Positions 56,477 through 61,424 of a DNA stretch of 61,424 bases are shown one piece after another. The stretch's first letter is position 1; every line of letters starts with the position of its first letter. The stretch is from Anaerococcus sp. mt242. Its GTDB lineage: Bacteria; Bacillota; Clostridia; Tissierellales; Peptoniphilaceae. The notes below the pieces were generated by a model. That model was not told where the DNA came from, searched no databases, and worked only from the letters and a program-made list of their open reading frames with translations. The stretch covers positions 1-61,424 of the forward strand of contig NZ_JAEUYX010000008.1 in the NCBI RefSeq assembly GCF_016798225.1, read 5' to 3'. The translations under genes and the position numbers were made by a program.

Positions 56477-56920
56477 ATGGAAACTAAACTTGAGGAGATG
56501 AAAAGTCTCAATACAGAAAATAGAATGAACGAATTAAAAGAGTTATTAGAAGCAAATGATATCAGATTATCTCACCAAAGACTTCTTATACTTGATTATT
56601 TAGTTTTAAATCACACCCATCCTACAGCGGAGAAAATTTATAAGGATTTAAAAGAAATCGATCCAATTATATCACAAGCTACAGTATATAATACGCTTAA
56701 TCTTTTTTCTAATAAAAAGATAATTAAAGAATTAGACTTTAATATGAATAGTAAAAGATATGAATTTAGGAAAAGATTTCATGGACATTTTATCTGTGAA
56801 AAATGTGGTAGTATAAGTGATTTTGAAGTAATCGACCATAATTTACCTGATGAACTAACTAATTATGACATTCGGTCCGAAGAAATAGTTTATAGGGGAC
56901 TATGTCATAATTGCAAATAA
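56477..56920 (+). CDS. Fur/PerR-family transcriptional regulator
   Basis: Metal-dependent DNA-binding regulator, 147 residues. An N-terminal winged helix (DIRLSHQRLLILDYL, then QATVYNTLNLFS) is followed by a dimer domain with structural zinc CxxC pairs (CEKC and CHNC). FHGH and RYEF supply the regulatory metal site; where PerR has Asp in RFDF this protein has Glu. That leaves Fur, Zur and PerR all open. GGGGGTG precedes the ATG. It follows the importer operon but has its own promoter. Confidence 0.88.
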   Translation: METKLEEMKSLNTENRMNELKELLEANDIRLSHQRLLILDYLVLNHTHPTAEKIYKDLKEIDPIISQATVYNTLNLFSNKKIIKELDFNMNSKRYEFRKRFHGHFICEKCGSISDFEVIDHNLPDELTNYDIRSEEIVYRGLCHNCK

Positions 56921-56951
56921 GAAAAGACCTCGTATGAGGTCTTTTCTTATT
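56916..56951. terminator. Bidirectional terminator between the Fur-type gene and the metalloprotease
   Basis: A 16-base perfect stem (AATAAGAAAAGACCTC and its complement) with a GTAT loop spans the convergent ends; both stop codons overlap it. Confidence 0.92.
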
Positions 56952-57870
56952 GGATTCTATCAAAAAATACCATGGAATGTTCAATATCGTGATTTTGATA
57001 TCCTAGATCAAAAGCTTCTTTTCTTTGTGCAGATGATCCGTGAGTAAAGGTATCCACATTTACATTTCTACCAGACATTTCTTGAATTTTGTCATCACCG
57101 ATTGCTGCAGCTGCATTCATTGCTTCATCTATATCACCAGGCTCTAAGTATCCTTTTTCTTGCACATAATAAGCAAATAACCCGCCAAAATAGTCGGCTT
57201 GTAGCTCTTGGGCTACAGAGTATTTGTTGTATTCCTTGGTAGATAAAGTCTGTCTTAGTTTATTAGTTTGTTCTAATATACCAAGCTGATTTTGTACATG
57301 GTGGCCAACTTCGTGAGCTAGAACATATGCTAGAGCGAAGTCTCCTTCAGCTCCAAATTGATTGACCAATTGATTATAAAAATCTGCATCTATATAGATA
57401 CTTTCATCAAGAGGGCAGTAGAAAGGACCCATGTTTGACTGAGCAACTCCGCAAGCTGAACGAGTGGATCCAGTAAAGGGTACCATGGTAGGTTCTGTAT
57501 ATGTTGCATTCATTTCTTCAAATTTTGCATTCCATACATCTTCTGTGTCAGCTAAAACTACTGATAAAAAGTCCTCGAGTCTTTCACGACCATTGCTTTG
57601 TGAATTAGTTCTTGGCTCTATCTGAGTTTGTTGTTGGTATTGATCAGGCTCATTTCTTGTTTGCTCTTCTCCTAAGTTTGATCCTATTCCAAGAAGACCT
57701 CTCATTAATGCCATTAGAATAAAGAAGAAAATGATTCCGCCTAGTCCGCCTCGTCCTCTACCCATTGGTAAAAATACCGGACCACGTGAACCTCCTCCAC
57801 CAAATCCACCTCTATTCATACTAGGACCTCGTCTTACATTTGAGCTCCTACGTCTATCTTCCCATTTCAT
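56947..57870 (-). CDS. Neutral zinc metallopeptidase (YpfJ family)
   Basis: Membrane-bound metalloprotease of unknown role, 307 residues. A Gly/Arg-rich cytoplasmic start (about 1-40) precedes one membrane segment (about 43-62, GGIIFFFILMALMRGLLGIG). The outer domain contains MVPFTGSTRSACGVAQSNMGPFYCP and the zinc motif HEVGH near 184, followed by the third-ligand region ELQADYFGG. I chose the ATG at 57870, after GGAGG; the open frame extends five codons upstream. Confidence 0.92.
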   Translation of the reverse strand: MKWEDRRRSSNVRRGPSMNRGGFGGGGSRGPVFLPMGRGRGGLGGIIFFFILMALMRGLLGIGSNLGEEQTRNEPDQYQQQTQIEPRTNSQSNGRERLEDFLSVVLADTEDVWNAKFEEMNATYTEPTMVPFTGSTRSACGVAQSNMGPFYCPLDESIYIDADFYNQLVNQFGAEGDFALAYVLAHEVGHHVQNQLGILEQTNKLRQTLSTKEYNKYSVAQELQADYFGGLFAYYVQEKGYLEPGDIDEAMNAAAAIGDDKIQEMSGRNVNVDTFTHGSSAQRKEAFDLGYQNHDIEHSMVFFDRIQ

Positions 57871-58034
57871 AATATATGCCTCCATAAATTTTGCTATATT
57901 AATTATTACCCAATTTTATTAAGAAATATGTATATTTAATGATAAAGTTAATAGATATTAAATAAAGAAAATGTTTTCTTGACTATAAGTTTACAAAATT
58001 TTATACTTAATATAATACAAGGGAGGATAAATGT

Positions 58035-60386
58035 ATGAACAAAAATTTTAGGTATGGAATTTCTCTAATGCTTGCCTTAGGCATCTCATTAGCGCAAGGT
58101 CCAGTAGCTATGGCATCGGAGGTTACCAATGAAAATATTATTGAGTATGATGCATCTGATCTAGATGATATTTTTACTGACGAAAAAAGTGAAAATATTG
58201 AAGATCAATTAGAAGTGGAAGAGGATATTGAAGAAACTGAAGATTACAAATCCGAAAATTTAAGTCAAGATAAACCAGCACAAAATTTAGAATCTAGCGA
58301 AGAAACTAATAAAGTAAAAGATAAAAAAATAGAAGAAAAAATTTCTAAAATGACCTTAGATGAAAAGATTGGTCAAATGTTAATGCTAGAGTTTAGAAAC
58401 TGGGAAGATGAGAATGGAGAACTTAAGGAAGTTACCGAGCTTAATGACGATATTAAAAATGCAATAGCAAAGTATAAAGTAGGTGGGGTTATACTATTTG
58501 CTGAAAACGTTCGCGATACTGAACAAACTACAAAACTTACTCATAATATTCAACAAGCAGCCATAGATAATGGTCTTGATCCGTTGTTAATTTCTATTGA
58601 CCAAGAAGGTGGTATTGTCGTAAGACTTGGTACAGGTACATCTTTACCTGGAAATATGGCACTAGGTGCTACACGAGATAAAGAATTAGCCTATCAATAC
58701 GGAAAAATAATTGCTGATGAGATAAAATCGTTGGGGATTAACGTAAATCTTGCTCCTGTAATGGATACAAATAATAATCCAAATAATCCAGTAATTGGAC
58801 TTCGTTCTATTTCTTCAGATCCAAATATAGTAGGAGAACTAGGATCAGAAGTAGTAAAAGGAATACAAGACCAAGGTGTATCCGCTGCTATAAAACACTT
58901 TCCTGGTCATGGGGATACTGCTACTGACAGCCATTTAGGATTGCCTGTAGTTGATAAATCCTATGAGGATGTAGAAAAATTAGAATTAGTTCCATTTAAA
59001 AAAGCTGCAAATGATGGAGTAGATATGATTATGACAGCTCATATATCATATCCTCAATTAGAAAAAGATACAGCAATTTCGAAAAAAGATGGAACGAAAA
59101 TCGGAATTCCAGCCACTTTATCAGATGATATTATAACTGGCATTATCAGAGATAAAATGCACTATGATGGAATAGTTATAACTGATGCTATGAAAATGCA
59201 AGCTATTGCAGATCATTTCGGCGAGGAAGATGCTGTTGTTATGGCAATTAAAGCTGGTGTTGATATTCCATTGATGCCTGCTCTTTTAGAAAAAAATGAA
59301 GATTTAAATAAATTAGATACGATTATAGGTAGAATTAAAAATGAAGTAAACCTAGGAAATATTTCTGAAAATCAAATAGATAATTCAGTTTATAGAATAC
59401 TAAAACTAAAAGAAAAAAGAGGAATCCTAGACCTAAATCAATACAAAGTTCCATTAGAAGAAAAAATTGCAAATGCATTAAATGTAGTCGGTAATAAAGA
59501 GCATTTTGAAAAGCAGAGAGAAATTACCGATAGAGCGATAACAGTTACAAAAAACAATAACGAATTTCTTCCATTATATCCAAAAGCAAAAGAAAAAGTA
59601 TTAATATATACTCCTTATGAAAATGAGATTGCTGGATTTAAGTATGGTTATGAGAAACTTCAAAGTGAAGGAGTTATTGATAAAGATGCAATCCTAGATG
59701 TATTTAGCTTTGAAAACTTCAAAGACGATCCAAATAAAGCTGAAGAAATACTTAAACAGTATGCAAAAGATTATGATTATATAATTGGAGTAAGTGAAAT
59801 AGGTAGAGCAGGTCAACTTAGCAAAGATGATTGGTTAGCAAAAATACCGGATATGCTTACAACATTTGCAAAAGAAAATGATAAAAAATCTGCTATTATT
59901 AGTATTGGAAAACCATATGATTTAGATAGATATAAAAACTCGGATGCCCATGTTTTAGCATATGGATCAAAAGGAATGGATCCAACTGAAAAAGGCAAGG
60001 ATCCGGTTAAGACATTTGGACCAAATATTCCATTCTCACTAGATGTTGTTTTTGGTAAAATAGCTGCAACAGGAAAATTACCAGTTGATGTTCCTGGACT
60101 AACTGATGAATATGAATATACAAATGATATAGCTTATAAAATTGATTATGGTTTAGAAACTAAGATTAATAATAATGATAAAGAGACATCAGAAAATATA
60201 AAAACTGATAAAAGCGAAATTCAAGAAGCAAGTAAAAAAGAAAAACAAGCTAAAAAAATCAGTACACCAAAAAATACAAATAAAAAGAATAATCCAAGCA
60301 CAGGCGTAAGTGGTATAGAGTCAGTAATGGCAATACTTCTTACAGCTTCTGGAGGATTAATGTTAAGTAGAAAAAATAAAAAATAA
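58035..60386 (+). CDS. Cell-wall-anchored GH3 beta-N-acetylhexosaminidase (NagZ-like)
   Basis: Surface glycosidase, 783 residues. A signal peptide (about 1-28, ending AMASE) is followed by an acidic spacer (about 30-95), a GH3 N domain with KHFPGHGDT near 287-295 plus DSH (the His-Asp acid/base dyad of NagZ) and the nucleophile Asp384 in ITDAMKM, and a GH3 C domain. The end has a sortase-type signal: NPSTG at 753-757, a hydrophobic stretch and RKNKK. I infer hydrolysis of GlcNAc-containing glycans at the cell wall. GGGAGG precedes the start. Confidence 0.92.
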   Translation: MNKNFRYGISLMLALGISLAQGPVAMASEVTNENIIEYDASDLDDIFTDEKSENIEDQLEVEEDIEETEDYKSENLSQDKPAQNLESSEETNKVKDKKIEEKISKMTLDEKIGQMLMLEFRNWEDENGELKEVTELNDDIKNAIAKYKVGGVILFAENVRDTEQTTKLTHNIQQAAIDNGLDPLLISIDQEGGIVVRLGTGTSLPGNMALGATRDKELAYQYGKIIADEIKSLGINVNLAPVMDTNNNPNNPVIGLRSISSDPNIVGELGSEVVKGIQDQGVSAAIKHFPGHGDTATDSHLGLPVVDKSYEDVEKLELVPFKKAANDGVDMIMTAHISYPQLEKDTAISKKDGTKIGIPATLSDDIITGIIRDKMHYDGIVITDAMKMQAIADHFGEEDAVVMAIKAGVDIPLMPALLEKNEDLNKLDTIIGRIKNEVNLGNISENQIDNSVYRILKLKEKRGILDLNQYKVPLEEKIANALNVVGNKEHFEKQREITDRAITVTKNNNEFLPLYPKAKEKVLIYTPYENEIAGFKYGYEKLQSEGVIDKDAILDVFSFENFKDDPNKAEEILKQYAKDYDYIIGVSEIGRAGQLSKDDWLAKIPDMLTTFAKENDKKSAIISIGKPYDLDRYKNSDAHVLAYGSKGMDPTEKGKDPVKTFGPNIPFSLDVVFGKIAATGKLPVDVPGLTDEYEYTNDIAYKIDYGLETKINNNDKETSENIKTDKSEIQEASKKEKQAKKISTPKNTNKKNNPSTGVSGIESVMAILLTASGGLMLSRKNKK

Positions 60387-60410
60387 GAGAGCATAACAGC
60401 TCTCTTTTTT
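60385..60410. terminator. Terminator after the GH3 gene, also usable on the minus strand
   Basis: AAGAGAGC, loop ATAACA, GCTCTCTT, then T residues on the plus strand. Read on the minus strand it is followed by TATTTTTT and could end the tRNA transcript. Confidence 0.88.
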
Positions 60411-60440
60411 AAATGCTAAATTAAAAATAAGCAAAAAAAA

Positions 60441-60516
60441 TGGAGCCACTTCCCGGGATCGAACCGAGGACCTCATCCTTACCATGGATGCGCTCTACCT
60501 ACTGAGCTAAAGTGGC
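60441..60516 (-). tRNA. tRNA-Thr (anticodon GGT)
   Basis: A complete 76-base cloverleaf on the minus strand: acceptor GCCACTT/AAGTGGC with discriminator T and an encoded CCA, D arm GCTC-AGTAGGTA-GAGC, anticodon stem CATCC/GGATG with loop ATGGTAA (anticodon GGT, reading ACC and ACT), and a T arm with TTCGATC. A run of eight T residues follows the CCA directly. Confidence 0.97.
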
Positions 60517-60527
60517 ATCATTTATAT

Positions 60528-60556
60528 AGTATACACCTAAAAACAAAAATAATCAA
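60528..60556 (-). promoter_or_regulatory. tRNA-Thr promoter
   Basis: On the minus strand TTGATT and TATACT are separated by 17 bases, 12 bases before the mature tRNA 5' end. Confidence 0.78.
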
Positions 60557-60601
60557 TACATAAATTTAATATAGCCAAATATAGAATTTTGATTTAAGTT
60601 A

Positions 60602-60610
60602 TGGTAAAAT
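60602..60610 (+). promoter_or_regulatory. Extended -10 promoter of tuf
   Basis: TGGTAAAAT, an extended -10 about 30 bases before the tuf ATG; the -35 region (TAGAAT) is weak. Confidence 0.5.
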
Positions 60611-60640
60611 AGGACTAAATGATTACATTTGGAGGATATA

Positions 60641-61424
60641 ATGAGTAAACAACAATTCGAAAGAAGCAAACCACATATTAATATCGGAACAATCGGTCAC
60701 GTAGACCACGGTAAAACAACAACAACAGCAGCGATAACACAAGCTCTAAACAAAAAATACGGAACAGGTGAATTCATCGACTACGAAAACATCGATAAAG
60801 CACCAGAAGAAAGAGAACGTGGAATCACAATCAACACATCAGTAGTAGAATACGAAACAGCAAACAGACACTACGCACACATTGACGCTCCAGGCCACGC
60901 TGACTACGTTAAAAACATGATCACAGGAGCAGCACAAATGGACGGAGCAATCATCGTAGTAAGTGCAGCAGACGGTCCAATGCCACAAACAAGAGAACAC
61001 ATCCTACTAGCACGCCAAGTAGGAATACCAAAAATCGCAGTATTCCTAAACAAAGAAGACCAAGTAGACGATCCAGAACTACTAGAACTAGTAGAAATGG
61101 AAGTAAGAGACCTACTAACAGAATACGAATACGACGGAGACGACGCACCAGTAGTAGTAGGATCAGCATTAAAATCACTACAAGAAGGTGGCGAAGGCGA
61201 ATGGTCAGACAAAATCCTAAAACTAATGGAAGAAGTAGACGGATACTTTGACATCCCAGAAAGAGACAATGACCAACCATTCCTAATGCCAGTAGAAGAC
61301 GTAATGACAATCTCAGGCCGTGGAACAGTAGCAACAGGAAGAGTAGAAAAAGGAACACTAAAAGTTGGTGATACAGTAGAAATCGTAGGACTAACAGAAA
61401 AAACTTCTGAAGCAGTAGTAACAG
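60641..61424 (+). CDS. tuf: Elongation factor Tu (3' end cut by the window)
   Basis: Delivers aminoacyl-tRNA to the ribosome as a GTP complex. The first 261 codons are present: G1 GHVDHGKT near 19-26, the switch 1 region RGITINTS, G3 DAPGHADY and G4 NKEDQ, then the start of domain 2 ([11 protein letters not shown]). GGAGG precedes the ATG. Codon use is far more uniform than in neighbouring genes (CTA for Leu, ACA for Thr, ATC for Ile, AAC for Asn), as expected for a very highly expressed gene. Confidence 0.98.
   Translation, partial: MSKQQFERSKPHINIGTIGHVDHGKTTTTAAITQALNKKYGTGEFIDYENIDKAPEERERGITINTSVVEYETANRHYAHIDAPGHADYVKNMITGAAQMDGAIIVVSAADGPMPQTREHILLARQVGIPKIAVFLNKEDQVDDPELLELVEMEVRDLLTEYEYDGDDAPVVVGSALKSLQEGGEGEWSDKILKLMEEVDGYFDIPERDNDQPFLMPVEDVMTISGRGTVATGRVEKGTLKVGDTVEIVGLTEKTSEAVVT

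Noticed and set aside
60904-61358. Two long minus-strand open frames opposite tuf (121 and 135 codons)
   Set aside because: They are by-products of the uniform codon use of tuf (CTA, GTA, ACA), which removes stop codons on the other strand. The translations are Leu- or Ser-rich and low in complexity, with no ribosome binding site.
1-61424. CRISPR arrays, insertion sequences, prophage, toxin-antitoxin or defence genes
   Set aside because: No regularly spaced repeat, transposase, integrase or defence-type protein is seen; the intergenic spaces are short and explained by promoters and terminators.

Overview
The window is AT-rich, gene-dense core chromosome of a low-GC Gram-positive anaerobe. 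The gene content and order (a mraZ-led division cluster, hrcA-grpE-dnaK-dnaJ, rpmG-secE-nusG-rplK-rplA-rplJ-rplL, comEC-holA-rpsT), the strong AGGAGG ribosome binding sites, the A/T-ending codons, the lipoproteins and a sortase-type surface protein fit Bacillota. My best guess is the Tissierellia / Peptoniphilaceae group of anaerobic cocci (Anaerococcus-like). That placement is a judgement from protein style, not a search result. I saw no phage, insertion sequence, CRISPR array, rRNA or plasmid gene.

Layout. 1-3058: class A penicillin-binding protein (minus). 3197-6591: hflX, yigZ, yebC, lgt. 6675-14259: a compact division and cell-wall cluster, mraZ-rsmH-ftsL-mraY-murD-murG-ftsQ-ftsZ-nrdR, headed by three GTGG boxes at 10-bp spacing. 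14301-19439: rarA, asnS, leuS. 19560-22484: a flavodoxin-like oxidoreductase, two unknown membrane proteins and a TVP38-type membrane protein. 22612-23235 (minus): a protein that looks like a tRNA alanine-editing (AlaX) domain that has lost its zinc ligands. 23301-26494: comEC-holA, convergent with rpsT. 26982-31847: lepB-lepA, a VOC protein, an AI-2E-type exporter and an orphan ferredoxin-reductase-like protein. 31898-39046: hemW, then the CIRCE-controlled hrcA-grpE-dnaK genes, then dnaJ-mtaB. 39153-40796: HIT protein, rpsU, D-2-hydroxyacid dehydrogenase. 40818-45821 (minus): rsmI, an exported FMN/FAD reductase, a tRNA methyltransferase and an aldehyde dehydrogenase. 45949-51152: glmM, a small unknown gene, then rpmG-secE-nusG-rplK-rplA and rplJ-rplL. 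51472-56920: a five-gene Nik/Opp-type ABC importer and a Fur-family regulator. 56947-60386: zinc metalloprotease (minus) and a cell-wall-anchored GH3 glycosidase. The end holds tRNA-Thr(GGT) (minus) and the first two thirds of tuf, cut by the window edge.

How the genes work together. Lipid II synthesis (mraY, murD, murG, with UDP-GlcNAc supplied through glmM) feeds the bifunctional PBP; ftsL, ftsQ and ftsZ form the division machinery next to it. Lgt and LepB mature exported proteins, among them the two lipoproteins seen here. The ribosomal-protein genes carry RNA-level control: two L1-type hairpins beside the rplK and rplA ribosome binding sites, and an attenuator of the L10 type before rplJL. 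The chaperones are under HrcA/CIRCE.

The window is mostly housekeeping. The points most worth a second look are the zinc-less AlaX-like protein, the duplicated L1 hairpins with the rplJL attenuator, the two unknown co-transcribed membrane proteins, the stripped-down division cluster without ftsW/ftsI/ftsA, and the exported flavoprotein and surface glycosidase.
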